Below, in pieces: positions 1 to 8,212 of a stretch of DNA of 64,000 nt. Source of the DNA: Ligilactobacillus sp900765635. Its GTDB lineage: Bacteria; Bacillota; Bacilli; Lactobacillales; Lactobacillaceae. The notes below the pieces were generated by a model, which was not told where the DNA came from, made no database searches, and saw only the letters and a list, made by a program, of their open reading frames with translations. Location of the stretch: NCBI RefSeq assembly GCF_949152225.1, contig NZ_CASCJC010000001.1, forward strand, positions 62,001 to 126,000. Reading direction: 5' to 3'. Position 1 is the first letter of the stretch, and the number at the start of each line of letters is the position of its first letter. Made by a program: the position numbers and the translations under genes.

Positions 1-875
1 CCGAAGTTTATTTTTTGATGGATGGTATTCAGGTTACAAAGATTGTCGTAAATACCTTACTTAAAACTTATCAAGGAGTAATTGCGGCAGATATCGATCG
101 AATTGTGGCGCCAGATGCAAGTGCAGTTGATTTTACTGGCCATAAGGTTTTACCAATTAAACAAAATAAAGGTAAGATTGATATTGAAGCTTTACGTGTA
201 TATTTGGATAACTTTTTTTCGCAAACTACTAGTTATGAGCAGTTAGTTGAGCCGGGGATGGTATATGTTTCGCAACCAACAGAATGTGGAACATTATACA
301 GCTTAGATGAATTGACTCAAATTGCTAGTCTATGCCATCAATATCAATTGCCGTTATACTTAGGCGGAGCACGCTTAGGATATGGATTGATGAGTTCGCA
401 AAATGATGTGAGTTTAGCAGATATTGCGCGTTTATGTGATGTTTTTTATATCGGTGCGACACGCATTGGTGCATTATGTGGTGAGGCGCTTATTTTTACT
501 AAGCATAATTTACCTGCCAATTTCAATTTATTGATTAAACAACATGCGACATTATTGGTTAAGAGCCGTTTATTAGGAGTTCAATTTGATACATTATTTG
601 CAACTGATCGTTTGTATTTTGAATTGAGCAAAAAAGGCGTACAAGCAGCATCCTTACTTAAGGAAGGTTTAAAACAAAAAAATTATCAACTTTGTTTAGA
701 TTCACCTACTAATCAAGTTTTTGTTATCATAGACAAGAAAAAAGCCCAGCGTTTGGCTAAACACGTTCATTTTAAAACACCTAAGATTTTAGATGAACAA
801 AGAGTTGTAGTTCGTTTCATGACAAGTTGGGCAACAAAACAAGAAGATATTAGGAAATTACTGTCGTTATTGTAA
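1..875 (+). CDS. Threonine-aldolase-like PLP-fold protein, 5' partial, catalytic residues replaced
   Basis: The reading frame is open from base 3 and the gene begins before the window; about 290 residues are visible. The fold matches low-specificity L-threonine aldolase / beta-eliminating lyases: 'TGHKVLPI', 'VYVSQPTECGTLYSLDEL', 'GARLGYGLMS' and 'DVFYIGATRIGALCGEALIF' line up with family blocks. Residues expected at the PLP site are altered. The lysine of 'GGTKNGAL' is arginine here ('GATRIGAL', codon CGC near 463). The aspartate of 'DGARLGYGL' is glycine ('GGARLGYGL', near 364). The glycine-rich 'GTQ' block reads 'DGIQ'. The frame is otherwise intact, so this may be a non-catalytic paralogue rather than a decayed gene. 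The track-style start at TTG 15 is not the real start. Confidence 0.75.
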   Translation, partial: EVYFLMDGIQVTKIVVNTLLKTYQGVIAADIDRIVAPDASAVDFTGHKVLPIKQNKGKIDIEALRVYLDNFFSQTTSYEQLVEPGMVYVSQPTECGTLYSLDELTQIASLCHQYQLPLYLGGARLGYGLMSSQNDVSLADIARLCDVFYIGATRIGALCGEALIFTKHNLPANFNLLIKQHATLLVKSRLLGVQFDTLFATDRLYFELSKKGVQAASLLKEGLKQKNYQLCLDSPTNQVFVIIDKKKAQRLAKHVHFKTPKILDEQRVVVRFMTSWATKQEDIRKLLSLL

Positions 876-877
876 AA

Positions 878-920
878 AAACGTTTCATCGTGATGTAAAA
901 ATCATGATGAAACGTCTTTT
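878..920. terminator. Bidirectional terminator between the aldolase-like gene and gntR
   Basis: An inverted repeat of ACGTTTCATCGTG and CATGATGAAACGT is flanked by A-rich sequence on the left and T-rich sequence on the right. It sits between two convergent genes and can serve both. Confidence 0.8.
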
Positions 921-925
921 TATTT

Positions 926-1636
926 TTAAGGAGTTGTTTGAATTTTAAATCCCCAATATTCAGGAAGTTTATAGCTGATGACATAATCTAATACGCGGTT
1001 TTTCTCGGGTAAGAAGGTTTGTCTTTCTTGAATAATTAGGGCTAAATTCTCATTAGTTTGAAAATGTTGTAACACCTCTGGTTCACTTACAATTCTGGCG
1101 GTTGTTTGTTGGCTATACGGCAAAGTATAAGGATTTAAATCAAAATCATCATGAATTCGCTGATAAAGTGAACTGAAAGATGTTAAATCATGTAATTTGT
1201 TTACATCGATGAAGTCCGGTATAACATATGAAATCGTATATTGCACAATTTTACGGTCGATATATCGCAGACGCTTAACTTCAAAATAGTTAGCCCCTTT
1301 AGGGAGATACAGTTTTTTAAGTATTTGAGTATTATTTTTGAGTGCAACACTCAAAACTTTAGTAGATTCTGCTTTGCCATTAGCCATATTCAAGTCAGTA
1401 TATGTCACTGGCGCATCATGATTTTCTTTAGAAACAAAAGTTCCTTTTCCTTGGATGCGAGTAATTTTATTGGAACTAGCTAAGATATTAAGTGCTTTAA
1501 CGGCTGTAGTGGAGCTAACGTTAAAACGATTTTTAATATCTGCTTCACTATAAAAAGGATCGCCTTGATGGAAAAGTTTACTGTCTAGTTCGGCACACAG
1601 TGTATCGACAATCATTTGATATTTTGGCACTGGCAT
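926..1636 (-). CDS. GntR-family (HutC/UTRA type) transcriptional regulator
   Basis: A 236-residue protein. The N-terminal winged helix-turn-helix (about residues 5-70, including 'SEADIKNRFNVSSTTAVKALNIL' and 'RIQGKGTFVSK') is typical of GntR. The C-terminal part (about 80-235) fits a UTRA ligand domain, which binds small sugar or amino acid effectors. It lies 14 bp downstream of the alpha-L-fucosidase gene on the same strand and is probably cotranscribed. I infer that it represses the divergent fucosidase/PTS pair through palindromes in their shared promoter region. Confidence 0.85.
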   Translation of the reverse strand: MPVPKYQMIVDTLCAELDSKLFHQGDPFYSEADIKNRFNVSSTTAVKALNILASSNKITRIQGKGTFVSKENHDAPVTYTDLNMANGKAESTKVLSVALKNNTQILKKLYLPKGANYFEVKRLRYIDRKIVQYTISYVIPDFIDVNKLHDLTSFSSLYQRIHDDFDLNPYTLPYSQQTTARIVSEPEVLQHFQTNENLALIIQERQTFLPEKNRVLDYVISYKLPEYWGFKIQTTP

Positions 1637-1650
1637 AAATTCTCAACCTT

Positions 1651-2898
1651 TCAAGCTAAAGTGGCCTTGGCTACACGCACGACATAATCACATCCATAAC
1701 GGTACCCGGTGGCATCTAAGGTTATTATACCTTTTATTTCATCTTGAACATAGGAAAGATTTTCTTCATTATCTATCCATTTTAAATCACTTATTTTAGA
1801 GTTAAAATTGAAAAATGTTCGCGGATTGGTATTTTCTCCACCTAAGACAACATTGCTGTTACCAACAACGCGTAAATCATGGATAAAAATATAAGCCGTT
1901 TTAGAATTTGTTGTTAAAATAAAATCTTTAGGATTAGTAGAAGATATTGCCAAACTTGGACGTCCGTAATAAAAGGCAGATCCATAAAGCTTAGTCCATT
2001 TTCCAATTAATTCCATATAAGCTTCATCGATTGGAGGGATTGAACCATCACCGTTTAAACCGATATTAATTAAAATATTAGCTCCAACTTTACGAGCATG
2101 GCAAATATTTTCAATGACTTCTTTAGGTGATTTGAAATCAATATCATTAGAAGCTACGCCCCAGTGTTGATTTAAGGTTAAAGAAATTTCACCAGCAACA
2201 TATTTTTGACCACCGATACCATGGTTAACTGTATCAGGAATATGGCGTTCATAAGTAACTGCATCAATTTCGGGATTACTGATTTTTCCGCGATTTTTTA
2301 AACCGGTATTATTGATAATCATGGCTTCAGGTTGATATTTTCGGATTGTCCCGTAAAGTTCATCTAGTTTCCAATTAGCTTCTTTTTTATTCCAATTGCC
2401 ATCAAACCAAAATCCTCCAACTTTACCATAGTTTTTACAAAGTATTTCAACTGATTTACGTAAATATTCTAAGAAGTTATCGAAATTTTTTTCATAATCT
2501 GGATGATGCCAGTCATAACTAGCCATATAAAAGAAAGGTTTGATGTTTTCTCGATTGCAAGCATCAACAAATTCTTTAATTAAATCACGTTTAGCAGCAC
2601 TGTGGAGAGCATCGAATTGGCTAAGTCCACAAGTGTCATATAAAAAGAAACCTTCGTGATGTTTAGTTGTTAAACAAATATATTTAGCTCCCATATTTTT
2701 GGCAACCTTTACAATCTTTTGTGGATCAAATTTTTCTGCAAAAAACTTAGCTGTCAGTTGTTCATATTCTTGTTGAGGCAGTTCGTGAATAAATTCAGTC
2801 CATTCGCCTTGGTCTAATAAAGAATAAAGTCCCCAGTGAATGAATAGTCCCAATCCCATGTCTTCGTATTCTTTGATTCTAGGTAACGGTTGTAACAT
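1651..2898 (-). CDS. Alpha-L-fucosidase, GH29
   Basis: Hydrolyses alpha-L-fucosides, probably in the cytoplasm, as no signal peptide is visible. GH29 marks seen: 'GLFIHWGLYSLL' near residue 16, 'TTKHHEGFFLYD' near 77, and the nucleophile block 'GGFWFDGNW', where Asp is about residue 166. At about 415 residues it holds the catalytic barrel plus a short beta domain. I chose ATG 2898 because an AGGAGG lies 7 nt upstream; the TTG at 2904 would sit almost on that site. It is divergent from a PTS EIIC gene, so the substrate is likely a PTS-imported fucosyl oligosaccharide. It differs clearly from the second GH29 enzyme at 10871, suggesting different linkage preference. Confidence 0.92.
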   Translation of the reverse strand: MLQPLPRIKEYEDMGLGLFIHWGLYSLLDQGEWTEFIHELPQQEYEQLTAKFFAEKFDPQKIVKVAKNMGAKYICLTTKHHEGFFLYDTCGLSQFDALHSAAKRDLIKEFVDACNRENIKPFFYMASYDWHHPDYEKNFDNFLEYLRKSVEILCKNYGKVGGFWFDGNWNKKEANWKLDELYGTIRKYQPEAMIINNTGLKNRGKISNPEIDAVTYERHIPDTVNHGIGGQKYVAGEISLTLNQHWGVASNDIDFKSPKEVIENICHARKVGANILINIGLNGDGSIPPIDEAYMELIGKWTKLYGSAFYYGRPSLAISSTNPKDFILTTNSKTAYIFIHDLRVVGNSNVVLGGENTNPRTFFNFNSKISDLKWIDNEENLSYVQDEIKGIITLDATGYRYGCDYVVRVAKATLA

Positions 2899-2927
2899 AA
2901 GCAAACCTCCTTGATAATAACTTACAA

Positions 2928-2941
2928 TGTTAATATTAACA
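2928..2941. promoter_or_regulatory. Perfect 14-bp palindrome, candidate operator
   Basis: TGTTAATATTAACA is a perfect dyad just upstream of the GH29 gene. A related dyad (AAGTTAAC-GT-GTTAACTT) lies at 3024-3041 upstream of the divergent EIIC gene. Both share the GTTAA core, so the same regulator, most simply the GntR protein encoded next door, may bind both. The regulator assignment is inference. Confidence 0.55.
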
Positions 2942-2982
2942 CAATATACAATTATTATCTACAAAAAGTTATAAAATATATA

Positions 2983-2998
2983 TTGTAAACGGATACAT
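2983..2998. promoter_or_regulatory. cre site (CcpA operator)
   Basis: TTGTAAACGGATACAT fits every defined position of the Gram-positive consensus WTGNAANCGNWNNCAW. It lies between the divergent fucosidase and PTS genes, so carbon catabolite repression of both is expected. Confidence 0.7.
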
Positions 2999-3023
2999 TG
3001 TGTGTTAATATTTCTATATAATA

Positions 3024-3041
3024 AAGTTAACGTGTTAACTT
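3024..3041. promoter_or_regulatory. Palindrome, candidate operator for the EIIC gene
   Basis: AAGTTAAC and GTTAACTT are perfect inverted arms around a 2-nt spacer, ending about 10 nt before the ribosome binding site of the EIIC gene. A bound repressor here would block transcription elongation or initiation. Confidence 0.5.
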
Positions 3042-3064
3042 GTAAAAGAAAGGAGAAATTTCTT

Positions 3065-4402
3065 ATGAATTTTACTGACAAAATGGAAAAATATTTAGTC
3101 CCTGTGGCTGCGAAATTAAGTGCTAACAGGTATTTAATTGCATTACGTGATGCTTTTGCTTTTTTAGTTCCTTTTGTTATCACGGGATCTATTTTTGGAC
3201 TAATCAGTTGGGTTGTTTTAGATCCCAGTGGCACAGTTATGGGTGATGTTGGGTTAAATATTGGTCATATGATAACTGGTCTTTCGGGTAAAGCATATTT
3301 AGCATCAGGATTTGTAGTAATTTTAAATAAATTAATTTATATGTGTAATGCAGTTATTACAGGTAGTTTTAGCGTCATCGCTTTAATGTTGACATTATCA
3401 TTATCAATGAAAGTCGGTGAATTAAATGATGCTGACCCAAAGATGACCAGTTTGATAGGCCTTTGTTGTTATCTAATTTTGTTACCACAAAGTATCGTTC
3501 AAACTTTAGCAAATGGTAAAAAAGTAACTTTTGATAGTGCGTATAGTGTAACTAATTTTAGTTCTTCTGCAATTGTAACAGCTATTATTGTTTCGTTTGT
3601 ATTCGTAGGATTATTTACAAAACTACAAAAAAATAAAAAATTGCGAATTGTTTTACCGGACTCGGTTCCCCCAGCTGTTAGTGAATCATTTTCAAGCTTG
3701 TTACCAATTTCGTTGACACTTTCTTTAGCTGGTTTGGTTTGTGGTCTTCTTTATTGGTTAGGCTTACCTTCTTTGAATGATTTAATTTACAATATTATTC
3801 AAGCGCCGTTGACCGGATTTTCACAAGGTATAGGATTTGGCATATTATATGTTTTCATTCAACAAATCCTTTGGTGGTTTGGGATTCATGGTGGTAATAT
3901 TACATCACCAATTGAAGGTGCCGTTTATTTACCAGCACAAGTTTCTAATATGACTGAACATACACATTATATTTTTACCAATTCCTTTTTTGGAGCAATC
4001 GGTTGTCATAATTTAGGTTTATTACTTGCGATTTTTGTTTTTTCAAAGAAGGCAGATTGGCGTGCAATTGGTAAATTGGCTATTGGACCTACAATCTTTA
4101 ATATTGGGGAACCATTGATGTTTGGATTGCCAATCATGTTAAACCCTATTTTATTAATTCCATCTATTCTTGCTCCAATAATGAATGTAATCATAGGATT
4201 TCTTGCGATGAGTCTTAAATTGGTGCCAGTGTTTAAATTTTCTGTTCCGTGGACAGTTCCTGCAGTTTTGAATGGTGCGTTGGGTACTGGATCAATTAGT
4301 GGCGGAATCATGCAAGCGGTATATGTGCTGTCTTCTTTCTTGATTTATGCACCGTTTGTAATTGCGTATAACAAAATTGATTTAAAAAATAGTGTATCTT
4401 AA
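3065..4402 (+). CDS. PTS EIIC permease, lactose/cellobiose family
   Basis: A 445-residue multi-spanning membrane protein. Family blocks of CelB/LicC-type EIIC are present: 'ALRDAFAFLVPFVITGSIFGLI', 'LPDSVPPAVSESFSSLLPI', 'WWFGIHGGNI' and 'TIFNIGEPLMFGLPIMLNP'. It transports a sugar while passing phosphate from EIIB. ATG 3065 follows an AAAGGAG; an upstream in-frame extension has no ribosome binding site. No IIA or IIB gene is adjacent, so it must borrow components encoded elsewhere. Its divergent partner is a GH29 fucosidase, which suggests a fucosylated disaccharide as substrate; this is inference from context. Confidence 0.9.
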   Translation: MNFTDKMEKYLVPVAAKLSANRYLIALRDAFAFLVPFVITGSIFGLISWVVLDPSGTVMGDVGLNIGHMITGLSGKAYLASGFVVILNKLIYMCNAVITGSFSVIALMLTLSLSMKVGELNDADPKMTSLIGLCCYLILLPQSIVQTLANGKKVTFDSAYSVTNFSSSAIVTAIIVSFVFVGLFTKLQKNKKLRIVLPDSVPPAVSESFSSLLPISLTLSLAGLVCGLLYWLGLPSLNDLIYNIIQAPLTGFSQGIGFGILYVFIQQILWWFGIHGGNITSPIEGAVYLPAQVSNMTEHTHYIFTNSFFGAIGCHNLGLLLAIFVFSKKADWRAIGKLAIGPTIFNIGEPLMFGLPIMLNPILLIPSILAPIMNVIIGFLAMSLKLVPVFKFSVPWTVPAVLNGALGTGSISGGIMQAVYVLSSFLIYAPFVIAYNKIDLKNSVS

Positions 4403-4423
4403 TTTTTATATATTTCTTAAAAT

Positions 4424-4460
4424 AAAAAGGGGTTGGTAGTTAATATACCAACCTCTTTTC
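4424..4460 (+). terminator. Terminator after the EIIC gene
   Basis: AAAAGGGGTTGGTA and TACCAACCTCTTTT form a strong stem followed by T-rich sequence. Confidence 0.8.
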
Positions 4461-4538
4461 GTATATGTATCGCATTATCTTGTTTAAATATAATTAAAAT
4501 GAGATAATTAAATTAGTGGAAAACTATGTGATAATATA

Positions 4539-4568
4539 AAAAGCCAGGAAGTTATCCTGGCCTTTTGG
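4539..4568. terminator. Terminator for fucA
   Basis: AAAGCCAGGA and TCCTGGCCTTTT pair across a 5-nt loop, with A/T tracts on both sides. It sits just beyond the fucA stop codon (minus strand) and could act in both directions. Confidence 0.75.
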
Positions 4569-4571
4569 TTT

Positions 4572-5342
4572 TTAAATTTCAAAACTAGTACGTGTTAAAT
4601 TATCTTGGAATTTTTGAGGAATATTAATCTTGTTATATTCAGGTAAAGCAATTGGTGGAATTGTGCCATCTGGCAATGCTTCTTTATAATTTTGTCCACA
4701 AGATTGATAATCATCTAGCAGGCCAAGCTTAATAAAGATAGTTTGTTGATATGCAATTTTTGCATTCCATTCTAGTGTTTCCATAATACGAGCTGCGATG
4801 TGTAATTCGGAAGCTGTAATTAAAATGCCATGACTATTTAACAAAAAGACATTTTCTACAGCTTTATCTCCTAATTCTAGCAATCCATTATAGACCGTGT
4901 CTGCCAATTGTTGGGTACAGGCAGGCGCGAATGGTAGACAACGAATGCGTCCTAGTTCTCTGGTAACTTCGGTAACATTTGGCATATCTTGTCCGATAGT
5001 TGCCCAAAACATTGATTCAGGAGCATGTGAATGATAGACGCATCGGATATCTGGATGGGCTTTATATGCTTGTTCATGCATATTAACTTCGCGTGTTACG
5101 GTACCAACACCATCAATTTTTTCTAATGTTATTGCATCGATAACTAAGATTTGAGCTGGATGTAAATCTGAATAATATGTTTCTGACATAAAACTTGGTG
5201 TCATTAAAATATAGGGATGACCGGTTTGGTCAAATACTTTAATTGACATATTTCCACCAGCAACATTAGTGTCTTTGCGATCGAACATTTTTTTGACAGT
5301 GTTCGCCAAATCTGCACGTTCAGTTTCAAACATCATTTTCAT
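4572..5342 (-). CDS. fucA: Class II aldolase, probable L-fuculose-1-phosphate aldolase
   Basis: Cleaves L-fuculose-1-phosphate to dihydroxyacetone phosphate and L-lactaldehyde. A class II aldolase/adducin fold is shown by 'TNVAGGNMSIK', the acid before the zinc site in 'REVNMHEQAY', the zinc pair 'YHSHAPES' and the third histidine in 'LLNSHGILI'. At 256 residues it is a little longer than E. coli FucA (215). ATG 5342 has a GGAG about 9 nt upstream; TTG 5348 is too close. It diverges from the DeoR regulator and lies beside fucI and the kinase, which supports fucose rather than rhamnose or arabinose, but class II aldolases are hard to separate by eye. Confidence 0.82.
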   Translation of the reverse strand: MKMMFETERADLANTVKKMFDRKDTNVAGGNMSIKVFDQTGHPYILMTPSFMSETYYSDLHPAQILVIDAITLEKIDGVGTVTREVNMHEQAYKAHPDIRCVYHSHAPESMFWATIGQDMPNVTEVTRELGRIRCLPFAPACTQQLADTVYNGLLELGDKAVENVFLLNSHGILITASELHIAARIMETLEWNAKIAYQQTIFIKLGLLDDYQSCGQNYKEALPDGTIPPIALPEYNKINIPQKFQDNLTRTSFEI

Positions 5343-5514
5343 AAGCAAAAACTCCTTTAAAAAATTTTGCGGATAAAAGAAACCGCTTTATTTATAATTA
5401 TAGCTTTTTGAGAATAGAAAAGAAGTTGGGCCAATGCTTTTGGATAAATTTCAAAATAATCAACTAAATATGTTTATTTGTGTTTAAAAAAGTTCAATAT
5501 AGGGGGTTAAAGAA

Positions 5515-6273
5515 GTGTATCAAAAGGAAAGACTTAGCAAGTTAATGGAAATTATTGGTCAGAAGAAAATAGTTGATATTAAGGAACTAGAAAGAGATTT
5601 GTTTGTAAGTCGTTCGACATTGCGTAGAGATTTGATCGTTTTAGAAAAAGAGCACAAAATTATTAGAAATTTTGGCCAAGTTGAATTAAGTACTAATACT
5701 AATATCGAATTTGGTTATAATGTGCGCAGTAATGATCATGAATGCGAAAAAAGGCTAATTGCATCGGCGGCTAGTAATTTTATTGGTCAAAACCAAGCGA
5801 TTTTTATTGACTCTAGTAGTACATGTAATGCCTTATATCCATATTTGAAAAATAAGCGTTTGGTTGTAGTAACAAACGGCTTGAATTTAGCTCAATTACT
5901 AGTTGAAGAGCCAAGTATTGAAACGTTTATTTGTGGGGGGCATATTAAAAGTATGTCTGGTTCAATTTTAGGACAATCAGCCGAGAAATATTTAGAAAAT
6001 TTTCATGCTGATATTTTATTTTTATCATGTTCAGGAGTCGATGAGACCGGAGTGTATATGGCAAGTGAGGAACAAAGTTTTATCAAACGCAAAATGATGG
6101 AACTATCAGATCAAGTAATCTTGTTGTGTGATTCATCAAAAATAGGTAAAAAAGATTATTTTCGCATGTGTATGTATGATGCAATAGACGTATTGATTAC
6201 TGATAAAGAACTAAATAAACGATTTGCTGCGACTTTAGAAGATTGTCAAGTTGAGCTTTTGGTAGTTGAATAA
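5515..6273 (+). CDS. DeoR-family sugar operon regulator (probable FucR)
   Basis: A 252-residue protein with a GTG start after an AGGGGG. The N-terminal DeoR helix-turn-helix is clear ('DIKELERDLFVSRSTLRRDLIVLEKEHKIIRNFGQVEL'). The C-terminal DeoR sensor domain follows with 'IFIDSSSTCNALYPYL', 'VVTNGLNLAQLL' and 'DILFLSCSGVDETG'; this domain normally senses a phosphorylated sugar. Position between fucA (divergent) and fucI (downstream) makes it the likely fucose regulator, with a fucose pathway intermediate as effector. No operator is certain; T-rich repeats (ATGTTTATTTGTGTTT, near 5469) lie upstream. Confidence 0.85.
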   Translation: MYQKERLSKLMEIIGQKKIVDIKELERDLFVSRSTLRRDLIVLEKEHKIIRNFGQVELSTNTNIEFGYNVRSNDHECEKRLIASAASNFIGQNQAIFIDSSSTCNALYPYLKNKRLVVVTNGLNLAQLLVEEPSIETFICGGHIKSMSGSILGQSAEKYLENFHADILFLSCSGVDETGVYMASEEQSFIKRKMMELSDQVILLCDSSKIGKKDYFRMCMYDAIDVLITDKELNKRFAATLEDCQVELLVVE

Positions 6274-6309
6274 GTTTGATTTTTTTTGAATATAAAAAGC
6301 AATGCAATT

Positions 6310-6351
6310 TGGAGTGAGTTCAACAAGATTGAACAGTCTTGCTCCTTTTTG
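6310..6351 (+). terminator. Terminator after the DeoR gene
   Basis: GGAGTGAGTTCAA and TTGAACAGTCTTGCTCC form an imperfect stem followed by TTTTT. It separates the regulator from the fucI operon, so fucI likely has its own promoter just downstream. Confidence 0.65.
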
Positions 6352-6368
6352 AGAAAGCGTTTTATACT
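6351..6368 (+). promoter_or_regulatory. Probable fucI promoter region with partial cre
   Basis: TATACT at 6363-6368 is a good -10. GAAAGCGTTTTA just before it resembles half of a CcpA site but misses conserved bases of the right half. No strong -35 is visible. Confidence 0.35.
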
Positions 6369-6407
6369 TGTGGATAGAAGATAAATGATGAATGGAGGTT
6401 GTAATTT

Positions 6408-8195
6408 ATGTTAAGTTTTAAATATCCTAAAATTGGTATTAGACCAACGATTGATGGTCGCCGTAAGGGTATTAGAGAATCATTAGAACAGCAAACGATG
6501 GCGATGGCAAAAGCAGCAGCGTCTTTGATTGAAAGTGCTTTAAAATATCCTGATGGTACGCCCGTTCAAACTGTTATTGCAAATACAACAATTGGTGGGG
6601 TTAAAGAAGCTGCGATGGCAAAGACTAAGTTTTCGCAAGAAAATGTTTGTGCAACGCTTACGGTAACACCATGTTGGTGCTATGGTAGTGAAACTATGGA
6701 TATGACAAATGATATCCCTCATGCGATTTGGGGATTTAATGGTACAGAACGACCAGGTGCTGTATATTTAGCTGCTGTATTAGCATCGCATGCTCAAAAA
6801 GGGATTCCAGCATTTGGAATTTATGGTCATGATGTTCAAGATGCTAGTGATATGTCAATTCCACAAGATGTACAAACTAAGATTATTAGATATGCCAAGG
6901 CAGCTTTGGCTGTTGGACTAATGCGAGACAAAGCATATCTTTCTATCGGAAATGTAGCGATGGGTATTGGAGGTTCAATTGTTGATGCTGATTTCTTCCA
7001 AAATTATCTAGGTATGCGCAATGAATATGTTGATATGACAGAAATTGTACGACGTTGGGAAGAAAAGATTTATGATTCAGAAGAATTTGAACGTGCATAT
7101 CAATGGGCTAAGGTACATACACCTGTTGGACCAGATATTTACAACGAAGATAATCCTGAAAAATTTACTGCTGAACAAAAAGATGAACAATTAAAGAAAT
7201 GTATTTTGATGACAATGATTGTTCGTGACTTAATGGAAGGCAATCCACGTCTGGTAGAATTAGGTTTTAAAGAAGAAGCAGATGGACATTACGCATTAGC
7301 GGCAGGTTTCCAAGGACAAAGACAGTGGACTGATCATTTTCCAAATGGTGATTACATGGAAGCGATGTTAAATTCACAATATGATTGGAATGGTTTACGT
7401 GCACCGTATATTGTAGCTACTGAAAATGATGCTTTGAACGGAGCATCTATGCTTTTTAATTACTTGTTAACTAATAGACCGCAAATATTTGCTGATGTTC
7501 GGACGTACTGGAGTGCAGAAGCGGTTAAACGTGTGACAGGACATAAACTTACTGGGATTTTAGAAAGCGGTTTCTTGCATTTGAGCAATTCTGGAGCGCA
7601 AACATTGGATGCGACGGGTTGTGAAATGGAAAAAGGAAAACCAGTTATGAAGCCGTTTTATGAATTAAGTGAACAAGAAGCTAAGCAAAATTTGGAAAAT
7701 ACACGCTGGATACCTGCTAATATTGGGTATTTCCGAGGTGGAGGTTTTTCAAGCAACTATTTAACAAAAGGTGGCCCTGATGGGATGCCTGTGACAATGT
7801 GTCGATTAAATCTTGTTAAGGGTTTAGGACCAGTATTACAAATTGCAGAAGGTTATGCTGTTGATTTACCAGAAGATGTGTTTAGTAAAGTCAATGAACG
7901 TACAGATCCAGGTTGGCCATCAACTTTCTTTGTTCCGAGATTAACTGGAAAAGGAGCATTTAAGTCAGTATATGAAGTAATGAATAATTGGGGTGCCAAT
8001 CATGGAGCTATTAGCTATGGACATATCGGTGGTGATTTATTAACGCTAGCTTCAATGTTAAGAATTCCCGTTAATATGCATAATGTAGCTTCAGAAGATA
8101 TTTTTCGTCCAAAAGCATGGTCATTGTTGGGAACAAGTGATTTAGAAGCTGCTGATTTTAATGCTTGCCAAACGTTTGGTCCACTATATAAGTGA
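6408..8195 (+). CDS. fucI: L-fucose isomerase
   Basis: Interconverts L-fucose and L-fuculose with a divalent metal. At 595 residues it has full family length (E. coli 591). Blocks recognised: 'YPKIGIRPTIDGRRKGIRESLE' at the N terminus, 'TPCWCYGSETMDM', 'AIWGFNGTERPGAVYL', the metal-site region 'DWNGLRAPYIVATENDALNG', 'ADVRTYWSAEAVKRVTGHKL', and the late histidine block 'SYGHIGGDLLTLASMLRIP'. It is the first gene of an operon with the kinase, an MFS transporter and a fucosidase. An AATGGAGG lies before ATG 6408. Confidence 0.96.
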   Translation: MLSFKYPKIGIRPTIDGRRKGIRESLEQQTMAMAKAAASLIESALKYPDGTPVQTVIANTTIGGVKEAAMAKTKFSQENVCATLTVTPCWCYGSETMDMTNDIPHAIWGFNGTERPGAVYLAAVLASHAQKGIPAFGIYGHDVQDASDMSIPQDVQTKIIRYAKAALAVGLMRDKAYLSIGNVAMGIGGSIVDADFFQNYLGMRNEYVDMTEIVRRWEEKIYDSEEFERAYQWAKVHTPVGPDIYNEDNPEKFTAEQKDEQLKKCILMTMIVRDLMEGNPRLVELGFKEEADGHYALAAGFQGQRQWTDHFPNGDYMEAMLNSQYDWNGLRAPYIVATENDALNGASMLFNYLLTNRPQIFADVRTYWSAEAVKRVTGHKLTGILESGFLHLSNSGAQTLDATGCEMEKGKPVMKPFYELSEQEAKQNLENTRWIPANIGYFRGGGFSSNYLTKGGPDGMPVTMCRLNLVKGLGPVLQIAEGYAVDLPEDVFSKVNERTDPGWPSTFFVPRLTGKGAFKSVYEVMNNWGANHGAISYGHIGGDLLTLASMLRIPVNMHNVASEDIFRPKAWSLLGTSDLEAADFNACQTFGPLYK

Positions 8196-8212
8196 TTAAG
8201 GAGTTGGTGGGT

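Noticed and set aside
1241..1483. 80-codon frame opposite the GntR gene
   Set aside because: Shadow of a well-supported gene; no start context or homology.
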